From JBDIAG01 sp963835085 (GTDB lineage: Bacteria; Actinomycetota; Actinomycetes; Actinomycetales; CAWJMD01), in contig CAWIED010000001.1 in the NCBI GenBank assembly GCA_963835085.1, positions 2,170,001-2,234,000 of the forward strand: 64,000 nt of DNA, in the 5' to 3' direction. Each line of letters begins with the position of its first letter. Position 1 is the stretch's first letter. The notes under the pieces were generated by a model that did not search any database, had not been told where the DNA came from, and saw nothing but the letters and a program-made list of their open reading frames with translations. Positions 24,224 to 33,145 of the stretch are shown one piece after another. Both the position numbers and the translations under genes were made by a program.

Positions 24224-25327
24224 CTAGGCGAGCCGACGCAACCAGCCGTGCTTGTCTTCGGCCCGGCCGTACTGGATGTCGAGCAGAGCCTCACGGATGC
24301 CCATGGTCACCTCACCCGAGCCCACGGTGGCGTGCTCGACGCCGGGTTCCACCAGGCGTCCCACCGGGGTGACGACGGCGGCTGTGCCGCAGGCGAAGAC
24401 TTCCGTGAGATGCCCGGAAGCGGCGTCGGCGCGCCAGGACTCGATGTCGACCTTCTCCTCACGCACACTCAGGCCCCGCTCGCCGAGCAGGGCGATGATC
24501 GAGCCGCGCGTCACGCCTTCGAGGATGGTGCCCGACGTGGGCGGAGTGCGCACGGAGCCGTCGTCGTACACGAAGAACAGGTTCATGCCGCCGAGTTCCT
24601 CGACCCAGCGGTGCTCGATCGCGTCGAGGAAGCAGACCTGGTCGCAACCGTGGGCGCTGGCTTCCGACTGCGCGAGCAGGCTGGCTGCGTAGTTTCCGCC
24701 GCACTTGGCTGCGCCGGTGCCGCCGGGCGCCGCCCGCGAGTACTCCTGCGACAGCCAGATCGAGACGGGCTTAACCCCGCCGGAGAAGTAGGCGCCGGCG
24801 GGAGAGGCGATGAGCAGGTACTCCACCTGCGCAGCCGGGCGCACTCCGAGGAACGCCTCGGAGGCGATCATGAACGGACGCAGGTAGAGGCTGGTCTCGC
24901 CACCGCTGGGCACCCAGTCGACGTCGGTGGACACTAGCGCCTCGAGGGAGCCGAGAAAGAGTTCCTCCGGCAGTTCTGGCAGCGCCAGCCGGGTGGCCGA
25001 GCGGGCGAAGCGTGCCGCGTTGGCCTCGGGGCGGAACGACCACACGGATCCATCCGCGTGCCGATAGGCCTTGAGGCCCTCGAAGATCTCCTGGGCATAG
25101 TGCAGCACCGCCGCCGCCGGGTCGAGCTGGAGCGGGCCGTACGCCTCGACCTTCGGGTTCGACCAGCCGTCGGCCTTCGTCCACGTGAGCCTGGCCAGGT
25201 GATCGGTGAAGTACTTGCCGAACCCCGGATTGGCGAGAATCGCCTCGCGCTCGGCGGGGGGCAGGGGGTCAGCCCGACGTTCGATCGTGAAGGTGGCAGC
25301 AGTGCTCTCGGTAGTGCTCGCGCTCAT
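24224..25327 (-). CDS. ilvE: branched-chain amino acid aminotransferase
   Basis: A 367-residue fold-type IV PLP enzyme that makes the last transamination to Val, Ile and Leu. The PLP lysine is in GAAKCGGNYAASLLAQSEA near residue 205, with upstream VWSFRPEANAARFARSATRLALPELPEE and downstream EELGGMNLFFVYDDG. Length fits the long actinobacterial BCAT. It starts at ATG 25327. It is read in the same direction as leuB and serA, the next two genes upstream on its strand. Confidence 0.96.
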   Translation of the reverse strand: MSASTTESTAATFTIERRADPLPPAEREAILANPGFGKYFTDHLARLTWTKADGWSNPKVEAYGPLQLDPAAAVLHYAQEIFEGLKAYRHADGSVWSFRPEANAARFARSATRLALPELPEELFLGSLEALVSTDVDWVPSGGETSLYLRPFMIASEAFLGVRPAAQVEYLLIASPAGAYFSGGVKPVSIWLSQEYSRAAPGGTGAAKCGGNYAASLLAQSEASAHGCDQVCFLDAIEHRWVEELGGMNLFFVYDDGSVRTPPTSGTILEGVTRGSIIALLGERGLSVREEKVDIESWRADAASGHLTEVFACGTAAVVTPVGRLVEPGVEHATVGSGEVTMGIREALLDIQYGRAEDKHGWLRRLA

Positions 25328-25485
25328 GGGAGCACGCTACCTCTCGGACCTGGGGCACGTGTGCCCAGCCACGTCAGGGCGCACGCTGGAGAGCCGTCCT
25401 GCGGAAGCACTGGACAGCGCGTTGCCGCGGGCGACGCCGCGCCGATTGCCGTCGTGCGGCAATCGGGAACGCGAACCGTCAGGAT

Positions 25486-26544
25486 TCAGCCGAGCCGGGC
25501 GACGATGGCGTCACCGATCTCGGGTGTACTGCGCGCCGCGCCGCCGATCCGCGCGGCGAGGTCGGCCGTGACGGCTGCCTCGATGCGATCGCCGGCGTTG
25601 TGGAGCCCCACGTGATGGGCGAGCATCGCCGCCGACAGGATGGCCGCCGTGGGGTCGGCCTTGGCCTGGCCGGCGATGTCGGGGGCGGAGCCGTGCACGG
25701 GCTCGAACATCGAGGGAGCCGTGCGGTCGGGGTTGATGTTGGCCGAGGCGGCCAGCCCGATGCCGCCGGTCACCGCTGCGGCGAGATCGGTGATGATGTC
25801 GCCGAACAGGTTGTCGGTGACGATCACGTCATAACGCGAGGGGTTGGTGACCAGGAAGATCGTGGAGGCGTCGACGTGCTGGTAGTCCGTTGCCACGTCG
25901 GGGAACTCGGCAGCGACGGCCTCGAACTGCCGACGCCAGAGGTGCCCGGCATTGCTCAGCACGTTGTGCTTGTGCACCAGCGTGAGGTGCTTACGAGGCC
26001 GTGCGGCCGCCCGGGCGAAAGCATCACGCACGACGCGCTCTACCCCGAATGCCGTGTTCACCGACACCTCGGTGGCGATCTCGTGCGGGGTGCCTACCCG
26101 CAGCGCTCCCCCGTTGCCGGTGTAGGGGCCTTCGGTGCCTTCGCGTACGACCACGAAGTCGACCGTGCCCGGGTCGGCCAGGGGCCCGGGGAAGCCCGGG
26201 AAGATCTTGGACGGACGCAGGTTCACGTAGTGGTCGAACTCGAACCGGATCTTGAGCAGGAGTCCCCGCTCGAGCACTCCGCTCGGCACCGAGGGATCGC
26301 CGATCGCGCCGAGCAGGATGGCGTCGTGCTCGCGCAGCTCGTCAAGCACGGTGGGCGGCAGCGCCTCTCCGGTGGCGTGCCAGCGCCGTGCGCCCAGGTC
26401 GTACTCATCCGGGGCGATCGTCGTGCCGTCTTGCGCTGCGGCATGGGTCAGAACCTTGAGCGCCTCGGCCGTCACCTCCTGACCGATGCCGTCGCCGGGG
26501 ACGACGGCGAGGTTCAGGCTGGACGGTGCGGTGGGCGTGCTCAT
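25486..26544 (-). CDS. leuB: 3-isopropylmalate dehydrogenase
   Basis: A 352-residue NAD-dependent beta-decarboxylating dehydrogenase. N-terminal VVPGDGIGQEVTAEALKVL, substrate-loop RFEFDHYVNLRPSKIFPG, EGTEGPYTGNGGALRVGT, and metal-site VTDNLFGDIITDLAAAVTGGIGLAAS, then the NAD-binding EPVHGSAPDIAGQAKADPTA. It makes 2-ketoisocaproate for leucine synthesis, which IlvE then transaminates. Start ATG 26544. The gap to serA (139 bp) and to ilvE (158 bp) shows no structured element. Confidence 0.96.
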   Translation of the reverse strand: MSTPTAPSSLNLAVVPGDGIGQEVTAEALKVLTHAAAQDGTTIAPDEYDLGARRWHATGEALPPTVLDELREHDAILLGAIGDPSVPSGVLERGLLLKIRFEFDHYVNLRPSKIFPGFPGPLADPGTVDFVVVREGTEGPYTGNGGALRVGTPHEIATEVSVNTAFGVERVVRDAFARAAARPRKHLTLVHKHNVLSNAGHLWRRQFEAVAAEFPDVATDYQHVDASTIFLVTNPSRYDVIVTDNLFGDIITDLAAAVTGGIGLAASANINPDRTAPSMFEPVHGSAPDIAGQAKADPTAAILSAAMLAHHVGLHNAGDRIEAAVTADLAARIGGAARSTPEIGDAIVARLG

Positions 26545-26683
26545 GCGGGAACGTCTCCAGGTGGGTCGGTCGTTGGCCGCGGCAAGCCTACTGGCGGTCT
26601 CAGGTGGTGAAGCGACCGTCCCACACTCTGGTCAGCATTCCGGCGGCCTGGCATCTGCCCGCCTACCGGCGATGCTCTCGTGC

Positions 26684-28294
26684 TCAGCGCTCCGAGAGGT
26701 CGACGTAGACCAGCCGGTCGGCCTCGATCGCCGTCCGCAGAGCATCTACCAGCGCGGGGCGCACGATGCCGTCGAGCGTCAGAACGCTCACGGCCATGCC
26801 GCCCGCCTCGTCGCGACCCACCACCATGGCGGCGATGTTCACCCCGGACTGGCCGAGGATGCCGCCGAGCACCCCGATCACGCCCGGACGGTCGGAGTAG
26901 CGCATCACCAGCAGGTGATCGTCGAAGCCCACCTCAAGCGGGTATCCGTCGATGCCAATCAGCTTGGGAACCTGCTGGGGGCCTGTGAGGGTGCCCTCCA
27001 CGGAGACCAGCGAGCCGTCGTCGAGCACCGCTGAGAGCTTGATCGCGTTGCGGAAGCGCGGGCTCGAGCTCTCGGTGAGGAGCCGCACGTCGATGCCGCG
27101 GGCCTCGGCGAGGTAAGGCGCGTTGACGTACGTCACCGGGTCTGCCACCTGGTCGGTGAGCACGCCCTTGAGGGCAGCCAGCCGCAGCACCGACACGTCG
27201 TGGTCGGCCAGCTCGCCGCTGGCCTCGACGTCGAGCCGGGTGATCGCAGCGGTGCACAGTGCCGTGAGCAGACGACCGAGCTTCTCGGTGAGGGGCAGGC
27301 CGGGGCGCACGAGCTCATCGATGACGCCGCCGGAGACGTTTACCGCATCGGGCACCAGATCACCGGCCAGCGCCAGCTTGACGGAACGTGCCACGGCGAT
27401 ACCCGCCTGCTCCTGGGCCTCGGTGGTCGACGCGCCCAGGTGCGGTGTGACGACGACCTGGTCGAAGTCGAAAAGCCTTGACTTCGTGCAGGGTTCGGTC
27501 TCGAAGACGTCGAGGCCTGCTGCGCCCACCACTCCGTCGGCGAGCGCGTCGGCCAGGGCGTTCTCATCGACGATGCCGCCTCGGGAGGCGTTGACGAGAA
27601 TCAGTCCCGGCTTGGCCAGGGAGAGCATGCGAGGGCCGATCAGGCCGATCGTCTCCGGGGTCTTCGGCAGGTGCACGCTGATCACGTCGGCGCCGGCCAT
27701 CAGCTCTTCGAGGCTCGTCAGCTGCACGCCGAGCTGGGCCGCACGAGCCGCGGAGACGTACGGGTCGTAGGCCTGCACGCTCATCTCGAAGGCGGCGAGT
27801 CGCTGCGCCACGAGCACTCCGATGCGTCCGAGACCCACGATGCCGAGGGTCTTACCGGCCAGCTCGACACCGGTGAACCGGTTGCGGTCCCAGTGCCCGT
27901 CTTTGAGCCTCGCGCTGGCGGGGGCTACCCGCCGGGCAGCTGCGAGGATGAGCGCGCAGGCGTGCTCGGCCGCCGACCTGATGTTCGACGTGGGCGCGTT
28001 GACGACCATGACTCCGGCGGCGGTGGCGGCCGCGACGTCGACGTTGTCGAGACCGACGCCCGCACGCGCCACTACCTGCAAGCGTCCTGCCGCGTTGAAC
28101 ACCTCCGCGTCTACCAGGGTGGCCGAGCGCACCAGCAGCGCGGAGGCGTCGGCCACCTCACGCAACAGGGCTTCCCGGTCGGTGCCATCGACGTGACGCA
28201 CGTCGACCCCGGGTCCCAGCGCCTCGACCGTTGCCGGCGACAGCTTCTCCGCGATCAGGACGACCGGCGGACCGTCAAGTGAATGCTGGCTCAC
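26684..28294 (-). CDS. serA: D-3-phosphoglycerate dehydrogenase
   Basis: A 536-residue SerA of the long type with an intervening domain and a C-terminal ACT domain, which binds serine for feedback inhibition. NAD-binding GIVGLGRIGVLVAQRL is near residue 150. The catalytic Arg is in NASRGGIVDE, Glu in DVFETEPC and His in TPHLGAST. The ACT segment is VMRYSDRPGVIGVLGGILGQ. I place the start at GTG 28294 (VSQHSLDGPPVVLIAEKL), since the upstream ATG lies within the promoter-like sequence. A -10-like TATGCT at 28303-28308 would give a leaderless or near-leaderless mRNA. Confidence 0.95.
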   Translation of the reverse strand: MSQHSLDGPPVVLIAEKLSPATVEALGPGVDVRHVDGTDREALLREVADASALLVRSATLVDAEVFNAAGRLQVVARAGVGLDNVDVAAATAAGVMVVNAPTSNIRSAAEHACALILAAARRVAPASARLKDGHWDRNRFTGVELAGKTLGIVGLGRIGVLVAQRLAAFEMSVQAYDPYVSAARAAQLGVQLTSLEELMAGADVISVHLPKTPETIGLIGPRMLSLAKPGLILVNASRGGIVDENALADALADGVVGAAGLDVFETEPCTKSRLFDFDQVVVTPHLGASTTEAQEQAGIAVARSVKLALAGDLVPDAVNVSGGVIDELVRPGLPLTEKLGRLLTALCTAAITRLDVEASGELADHDVSVLRLAALKGVLTDQVADPVTYVNAPYLAEARGIDVRLLTESSSPRFRNAIKLSAVLDDGSLVSVEGTLTGPQQVPKLIGIDGYPLEVGFDDHLLVMRYSDRPGVIGVLGGILGQSGVNIAAMVVGRDEAGGMAVSVLTLDGIVRPALVDALRTAIEADRLVYVDLSER

Positions 28295-28308
28295 AGCCAC
28301 CGAGCATA

Positions 28309-28335
28309 GGTGGCTGGTGTCACACACCAGCCACC
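28309..28335. promoter_or_regulatory. perfect palindrome in the serA promoter, candidate operator
   Basis: GGTGGCTGGTGT and ACACCAGCCACC are perfect 12-bp arms around CAC. On the minus strand it sits directly upstream of TATGCT (28303-28308), in the -35/-10 spacer region of serA. It is also 46-72 nt upstream of the plus-strand gene at 28381. A repressor site is likely by position; the cognate regulator is unknown. Confidence 0.55.
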
Positions 28336-28380
28336 CAGTCACTTCCGGTGTGGCGAATCGGCTCGCCTACAGTGGCGAGC

Positions 28381-28737
28381 ATGGGAATCGTCTTCAACCT
28401 GTTCGTGGCTGCGCACCTCCTCGGCATGGCCACCCTGGTGGGTGGTTGGATCGCCATTCGACTGGGCGCGTCGACGATCTCCATGGTGGTGTGGGGCGCG
28501 CGGCTGCAGCTGATCACCGGCCTGCTGCTGGTGGGGTTGGCCGAGATGGATGCCGCCGGCGACGACAAGCTGAACCACGTCAAGATCGGCGTCAAGCTCG
28601 TGGTGGCGATCGCGGTCGTGGCTTGCGCCGAGATCAGCAACGGGCGCGCCAAGCGTGGCGCTCCGGCACCCCGACTGCTCGACGCCGCAGGCGGTTTGGC
28701 GCTGCTGAACGTGCTGGTAGCCACGTTGTGGACGTGA
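28381..28737 (+). CDS. small integral membrane protein, function unknown
   Basis: A 118-residue protein with about four hydrophobic segments: 3-22 (FNLFVAAHLLGMATLVGGW), 30-52, 72-88 (KIGVKLVVAIAVVACAEI) and 101-117. A short charged loop AEMDAAGDDKLNHVK lies in the middle. I do not recognise a named family, although similar small membrane proteins occur beside serA in actinobacteria. Start ATG 28381. It is divergent from serA. A GCCATC/GATGGC hairpin near 28760 follows the gene. Confidence 0.7.
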   Translation: MGIVFNLFVAAHLLGMATLVGGWIAIRLGASTISMVVWGARLQLITGLLLVGLAEMDAAGDDKLNHVKIGVKLVVAIAVVACAEISNGRAKRGAPAPRLLDAAGGLALLNVLVATLWT

Positions 28738-28956
28738 CCTGATCGAGGTGCGAGCGTGTGCCATCCAGTCCGATGGCCAGGGCTCACCGGACACCGGCTC
28801 CCGCTGTCGATGCCGTCAGGTCAGGCCTAATCTGGAGAGATAGATGAGCTCGCGAGATCTGAGTATCTGCTCGATGTCGATCGACCGGTAGACGCCGAGC
28901 GGCTCGTTCGCGAGCATCTTCGCTCGCATCCCGATTCCGGCGAGGCGCTGGCCCTG

Positions 28957-29862
28957 TTGGCGCGTAGCCTGCTGGCCCAAGACCGAGGCCGGGACGCGAT
29001 CGTGGCCGCGCGACTGGCCATCGTCAGCGGGGTGGACGGAACCAGCGCCTACGCCAGCCTGGTCCATGCGCTGATCAGACTCGGACGCAGCGCCGAGGCC
29101 GTGCAAGCGGCGCGCGTGGCGTGTGAGAGCGCACCCGATCACGCCATCAGCCATTACAACCTGGCCAGGGCGCTGCACAGCCACCGCGACTGGGTCGAGG
29201 CTCTCACCGAGGCGCAGGTCGCCGTGCGACTGGCGCCGTCGGACTCCAACGCGCACAACCTGCTGGGCATCTGCCTGCGCAGCCGGGGCCGGCGCGACCA
29301 GGCGCACGCCGCCTTCGAACAGGCGCTGGCCCTCGACCCGTCCAATGGCTACGCGCTGAACAATCTCGCCGCTCTCGACATGGCGAGCGGTCGCCTCACC
29401 CGGGCGCTAGCGACCCTGCGTTCGGCCATGTCGGTCAACCCGGGGCTCCGGCTCATCCGCGACACCCTCGACTCGACGTTCGCCGCGTTGTACGCCCGCC
29501 TGGGCTGGGCGACGTTGGCGTGCGTGGTCGGCACCGTGCTGCTGGCACTTGCCGGTTCGCCGGATTGGCTGCGGGCACTGCTGCCTGCCGCGCTGGTCGT
29601 CTTCCTGTGCTGGCAGGTGGCCGCCGCACAACGGCAGCTGCCACCCGGGGTGCACCTGTGGGGCAACCGCCGGCACCGCTCAAAGCTCGTGCGCAACAGA
29701 GAGGGAGTGCTGGTGCTCGGCCTGGGTCTGGAGGCCTTCTGCGCGTTCGCGCCGTTAAGTCTGCTTGCCGCCACCTGGGGGGTCGCCAGCCTGCTAGGTC
29801 CGCTGTGGACGCTCCTCGCGCTGGCCCTCGCCCATCTCGTGGCCCGCGGCCCGGCGGCCTGA
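28957..29862 (+). CDS. TPR-repeat protein with C-terminal membrane segments; true start unresolved
   Basis: From TTG 28957 the frame gives 301 residues. There are about three to four tetratricopeptide repeats (for example SHYNLARALHSHRDWVEALTEAQVAVRLAPSD and AHNLLGICLRSRGRRDQAHAAFEQALALDPSN), then a hydrophobic pair near 175-205 and another near 245-300. Coding similarity to a TPR helix (ELARSEYLLDVDRPVDAERLV) continues upstream to 28831, right after a TAA, but without a normal start codon. The only ATG with a Shine-Dalgarno sequence (28844) is in another frame. It is probably a membrane-bound scaffold; partners unknown. Confidence 0.7.
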   Translation: MARSLLAQDRGRDAIVAARLAIVSGVDGTSAYASLVHALIRLGRSAEAVQAARVACESAPDHAISHYNLARALHSHRDWVEALTEAQVAVRLAPSDSNAHNLLGICLRSRGRRDQAHAAFEQALALDPSNGYALNNLAALDMASGRLTRALATLRSAMSVNPGLRLIRDTLDSTFAALYARLGWATLACVVGTVLLALAGSPDWLRALLPAALVVFLCWQVAAAQRQLPPGVHLWGNRRHRSKLVRNREGVLVLGLGLEAFCAFAPLSLLAATWGVASLLGPLWTLLALALAHLVARGPAA

Positions 29863-29867
29863 GTCGC

Positions 29868-29896
29868 CGGACTGGGGTCACGCCTTGCCCAGTCCG
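29868..29896 (+). terminator. hairpin after the TPR gene
   Basis: CGGACTGGG and CCCAGTCCG form a 9-bp stem with an 11-nt loop, 5 nt after the stop codon. No T run follows. Confidence 0.5.
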
Positions 29897-30020
29897 AGAA
29901 TGTCGGTGGTCGTGGGCTGTAAGTGCGCGGCGGATTGGTGGGTTTGTGCGGTCGTTGTGCCAGATGACGGCGGTGCGCATGGGGATTCGTTCGGGGTCAG
30001 GCCCGGTCAGACCCGGGCGG

Positions 30021-30110
30021 TGTCCGGAATCCGGCGCCAGTGCCCGCCGATCAAGATCGGCTGAGCACAAAACCCCAGCCCGCGGCACCGTTCGAGCCGG
30101 ATTCCGGACA
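30021..30110 (+). repeat. covarying hairpin element A (GCTGAGCAC core)
   Basis: Perfect 14-bp arms TGTCCGGAATCCGG (30021-30034) and CCGGATTCCGGACA (30097-30110) enclose a loop with core ATCGGCTGAGCACAAAA (core 9-mer at 30060-30068). Overall size, terminal GTCC/GGAC and core position match elements B and C, while the arm sequence differs. Confidence 0.75.
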
Positions 30111-30242
30111 TCCAAGCGCCGAGAGAGCAACGACCGACCACCCAGCGGCCGCCTTCACTGCCCGCACGCGGCGGGTAGATGACCTCGCTCACCCTCAGCA
30201 GTGCCCGACGAGGGTGATCTTGCCGGGGCAGGCCCGGCCGGT

Positions 30243-30330
30243 GTCCCATCGTCGACACGATCGCGAACCTGCAATCTCGGCTGAGCACGAAAACCCACAC
30301 CCGCTACAACGATCGTGTCGACGATGGGAC
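30243..30330 (+). repeat. covarying hairpin element B (GCTGAGCAC core)
   Basis: Perfect 21-bp arms (30243-30263, starting GTCCCATCGTCGACACG, and 30310-30330) enclose a loop with ATCTCGGCTGAGCACGAAAA (core 9-mer at 30280-30288). It shares CGACACGAT with element C but has a different, compensated six-base block CATCGT/ACGATG. Confidence 0.8.
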
Positions 30331-30529
30331 AAGGCCAGCCCGTGAGGCCAGGTGCGCTCTCGCCGACAGCCCCCAACCCTGGCGGGATCGAGCAGCAGCA
30401 GCCGGGCCAGGGCGAGCTGGTGGCCTGGCGCGATCACGCGTCCACCTGTCACGTTCTTCGCCTATCCGTCGCCACCTTGGTGACATCCCAGCGAACAACG
30501 TCACCGTTCAACGACCTCAGGAGAGCGGC

Positions 30530-31423
30530 TCAGCGCCGGTAGCCACGCCCGGCAGTTGAAGGCCCGATCGGCTGATCGCCCTGCAGCGTGACCCGGTGCA
30601 TGATCCGGGTGGCGGTGTAGTCGCGGTTGGCATAGTGGGCGGTGGCGCGGTTGTCCCAGATCCCGACGTCTCCGGGCGCCCATCGGTGACGGATGGTGTG
30701 CTCGGGCTTGGTGAGGTGCGCAAACAGCAGGTCGAGGATCCCCCGGCTCTCCGCGTCGGACACGCCGACGATGTGCGACGTGAAGCCGGGGTTGACGAAG
30801 AGCCCCTTGCGCCCGGTCTCCGGGTGTACCCGAACGACGGGGTGAACGACGGGCGGCAGCTCGGTAACCACCTTGCCGTCCCATTCGTTGCCGCGATTGC
30901 TGTTGCGGCGCAAGTAGAGTCCCCATTCCCGGTTGCCGTCGTGCACCGCCGTGAGCTGGTCGACCAGCTCCCGGACGGGTGCGGCGAGCGAGTCGTACGC
31001 CGCCTGGCTGTCCGCCCAGCTGGTGTCTCCCCCGGTGGGCGGCAGTCGTACCGCCCGCAGGATCGAAGCCGCCGGAGGCTGTTCGACGAAGGTGACGTCG
31101 GTGTGCCATTCATCGGAGAAGGAGAACTCCGGATCGCTGCTATCGATCTGGTAGATCTCGGCGTGTTCGGCTGACGTCTTGGCCACCGGGTGACCGGCCG
31201 TCAGGGTGCCGAGCTGGTTGCCGAGCGCCACCTGATCGACATCGGTCAGTTCCTGCTCGGAAAAGAACAGCACCTTGTGCGCGACCAGGGCGTCATGCAC
31301 GGCGATGACGTCCCGATCCGACAGCGTGCGCAGGTCGATGCCGTGCACGTTCGCGCCGAACGACGGGCCGAGCGGTTCCAGACGAAGCTGGGTGCTGAGG
31401 TCGGAAGAAAATGTGGTGGTCAT
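30530..31423 (-). CDS. TauD/TfdA-family 2-oxoglutarate-dependent dioxygenase
   Basis: A 297-residue non-heme Fe(II) dioxygenase. The metal ligands follow the HxD...H pattern: H107 and D109 in DEWHTDVTF, and a distal His in IMHRVTL (about 276). 2-oxoglutarate-binding Thr/Arg positions lie in GGDTSW and the C-terminal Arg cluster. With the transporter genes upstream it should release sulfite from taurine or another alkanesulfonate as a sulfur source. I chose ATG 31423 (MTTTFSSDLS) with AGAGGAA upstream. It is the last gene of the SAM-IV-controlled operon. Confidence 0.88.
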   Translation of the reverse strand: MTTTFSSDLSTQLRLEPLGPSFGANVHGIDLRTLSDRDVIAVHDALVAHKVLFFSEQELTDVDQVALGNQLGTLTAGHPVAKTSAEHAEIYQIDSSDPEFSFSDEWHTDVTFVEQPPAASILRAVRLPPTGGDTSWADSQAAYDSLAAPVRELVDQLTAVHDGNREWGLYLRRNSNRGNEWDGKVVTELPPVVHPVVRVHPETGRKGLFVNPGFTSHIVGVSDAESRGILDLLFAHLTKPEHTIRHRWAPGDVGIWDNRATAHYANRDYTATRIMHRVTLQGDQPIGPSTAGRGYRR

Positions 31424-31485
31424 TGAGATTCCTCTGCAGGCTCCAAGTGGGGGAATGCGATTCAGGTGGGTGCTGTCAAGGCGGT

Positions 31486-32340
31486 CTAGCGGGCGGTCGG
31501 GTCGAGTCGCTTCCTGGCCAATCGCAAGAGACTGTCGAAGGCAATGCCGACCAACGAGATCGAGACGATGCCGCTGAGAACCAGTTGGGTCTGCAGATTC
31601 ACTCCGGCGTTGTTGATCAGGAATCCGAGTCCACTGGTGGCAGCGATCATTTCGACGGCGACGATGCTGGTCCACGCCGCGCCCATGGCTAGGCGGGCAC
31701 CGGTGATGATTCCCGGCAGCGCGGCGCGAACCCGCACCGACACCAGGGCCCACAGCGGGCTGGCACCCAGACTCCGACCGGCTTGCACCAGCTCACCGGG
31801 GACGTCGTCCAAGGCCGACACGGTCGCCACGATCACGATCGGCACGACCCCCACCAGGATCAGCATGAACTTGGAGAGCTCCCCGATCCCGAACCAGACG
31901 ATGAACAGCGGGATGAACGCCAGCGGCGGCAGCGGCCGGCTCAGCTCGATCAGCGGGTCGATCAGGTGCCTGATCACCGGGATCGATGCCATCACCCCGC
32001 CGATGACGACGCCGATGACGACGCCGGACGACCAACCGAGCAGGATCCGGCCGATGCTGACCAGGGCGTGCTGCCACAGCGGCATGCCCTGAGCTGCGGG
32101 GTACGGGTTCGAGAGGTAGTGCCAGAAGGCCGCAGCGGTCGACTGCACCGTGGGCAGGATGACCGGGTCGTTCTTCAGGTAGGCCAGCGCCTCCCAGACG
32201 ATCAGGGCCAAGACGACGCCCAGAGCGCCGTACAGCGGTCGACGGGAGGCTCCCGCACGCCGGGCGCGCGGGGGCGCGACTCTTTCGGGCACACCGGGCA
32301 CCTTGGGCGGTCGCGCGGTAGTCACTTCGGTGAGGGCCAT
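31486..32340 (-). CDS. sulfonate/taurine-type ABC transporter permease (SsuC/TauC-like)
   Basis: About 284 residues. A Pro/Arg-rich N-terminus is followed by six helices of the nitrate/sulfonate permease class. The EAA motif is ELVQAGRSLGASPLWALVSVRVRAALPGIITG, and WTSIVAVEMIAATSGLGFLI is characteristic of the TauC/SsuC group. The start is ATG 32340, with GGAGAG upstream; an in-frame GTG at 32352 is possible. The gene follows the ATPase with almost no gap. Confidence 0.9.
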   Translation of the reverse strand: MALTEVTTARPPKVPGVPERVAPPRARRAGASRRPLYGALGVVLALIVWEALAYLKNDPVILPTVQSTAAAFWHYLSNPYPAAQGMPLWQHALVSIGRILLGWSSGVVIGVVIGGVMASIPVIRHLIDPLIELSRPLPPLAFIPLFIVWFGIGELSKFMLILVGVVPIVIVATVSALDDVPGELVQAGRSLGASPLWALVSVRVRAALPGIITGARLAMGAAWTSIVAVEMIAATSGLGFLINNAGVNLQTQLVLSGIVSISLVGIAFDSLLRLARKRLDPTAR

Positions 32341-32344
32341 GGCT

Positions 32345-33145
32345 TCACTCACTCTCCTCGAGCGCCTCGCGCACCTGGCGCTTGAGGGCGACGAATTCCA
32401 GGGTCTCCGTCACGGCCAGATCCCGTGGCCGTGGCAGGTCGATGTCGAAGGTCGCCCGGGTGCGTCCGGGCGAGCCCGACATGACGCAGATCCGGTCGCC
32501 CAGCAGCACGGCCTCCTCCACGTCGTGGGTGACGAACACGATCGTGATCCGGTCGCGTTGCCACAGGTCCAGAAGGAACTTCTGCATCGCCACCCGGGTG
32601 ATGGCGTCCAGCGCACCGAACGGCTCGTCCATCAGCAGCAGCTGCGGGCGGTTGATGAGCACGCGAGCGAAGGCCGCCCGGTGCCGCATCCCGCCGGAAA
32701 GCTCATGCGGATAGGCGTGCGCCGACTTCGCGAGCCCCACGGTCTCCAGGAGCTCGTTGGCGCGTTCGCGCACCTCGGGGGTCAGCTCACCACGGGCGCG
32801 GGGCCCGTACAGGACGTTGCCCAGCACGGTCAGCCACGGGAAGAGCATCGGGGTCTGGAAGAGCACCCCTCGCTCCGGCCCGGGGCCGTCCACCTGCTCC
32901 CCGCCGACCAGCACCTCGCCCGCGTCCGGCTTGGAAAAGCCCGCAAGCAACTGCAGCAGCGTCGATTTGCCGCATCCGGAGGGCCCGAGCAGGCAGAGGA
33001 ACTCACCCGGTCGCACGCTCAGATCGAACCCGTCGAGTGCTTGACGGGCCCCGGCGAGGCGTGACCTGGCCTGGAAGGACTTTCCGACCCGCGAGATGAC
33101 GACGTCTGCCTCGCCGCGTGCTGCCTTGGTCTGCGTGATGGTCAT
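32345..33145 (-). CDS. sulfonate/taurine-type ABC transporter ATP-binding protein (SsuB/TauB-like)
   Basis: About 266 residues. Walker A GPSGCGKSTLLQ, Q-loop LFQTPMLFPWLTV, signature LSGGMRHRAAFARVL (GGMRHR is typical of the nitrate/sulfonate/taurine class), Walker B LLMDEPFGALDAITR, switch VTHDVEEAVLLGD. The ATG at 33145 overlaps the binding-protein stop (ATGA). It energises import of the sulfur compound captured by the lipoprotein encoded just before it. Confidence 0.92.
   Translation of the reverse strand: MTITQTKAARGEADVVISRVGKSFQARSRLAGARQALDGFDLSVRPGEFLCLLGPSGCGKSTLLQLLAGFSKPDAGEVLVGGEQVDGPGPERGVLFQTPMLFPWLTVLGNVLYGPRARGELTPEVRERANELLETVGLAKSAHAYPHELSGGMRHRAAFARVLINRPQLLLMDEPFGALDAITRVAMQKFLLDLWQRDRITIVFVTHDVEEAVLLGDRICVMSGSPGRTRATFDIDLPRPRDLAVTETLEFVALKRQVREALEESE

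Larger units (their letters stand above)
29897..30529. other. 633-bp gene-free region with two long-arm hairpin elements
   Basis: I find no credible gene between the TPR gene and the dioxygenase stop. The region holds hairpin elements A (30021-30110) and B (30243-30330), separated by 132 bp without recognised features. The stretch 29900-30020 and the stretch 30331-30529 show nothing I can name. Confidence 0.7.

Noticed and set aside
29900..30020. Integrase/transposase remnant (minus-strand reading AVIWHNDRT)
   Set aside because: The likeness to an integrase C-terminus is only a few residues; no catalytic residues or inverted termini are nearby.
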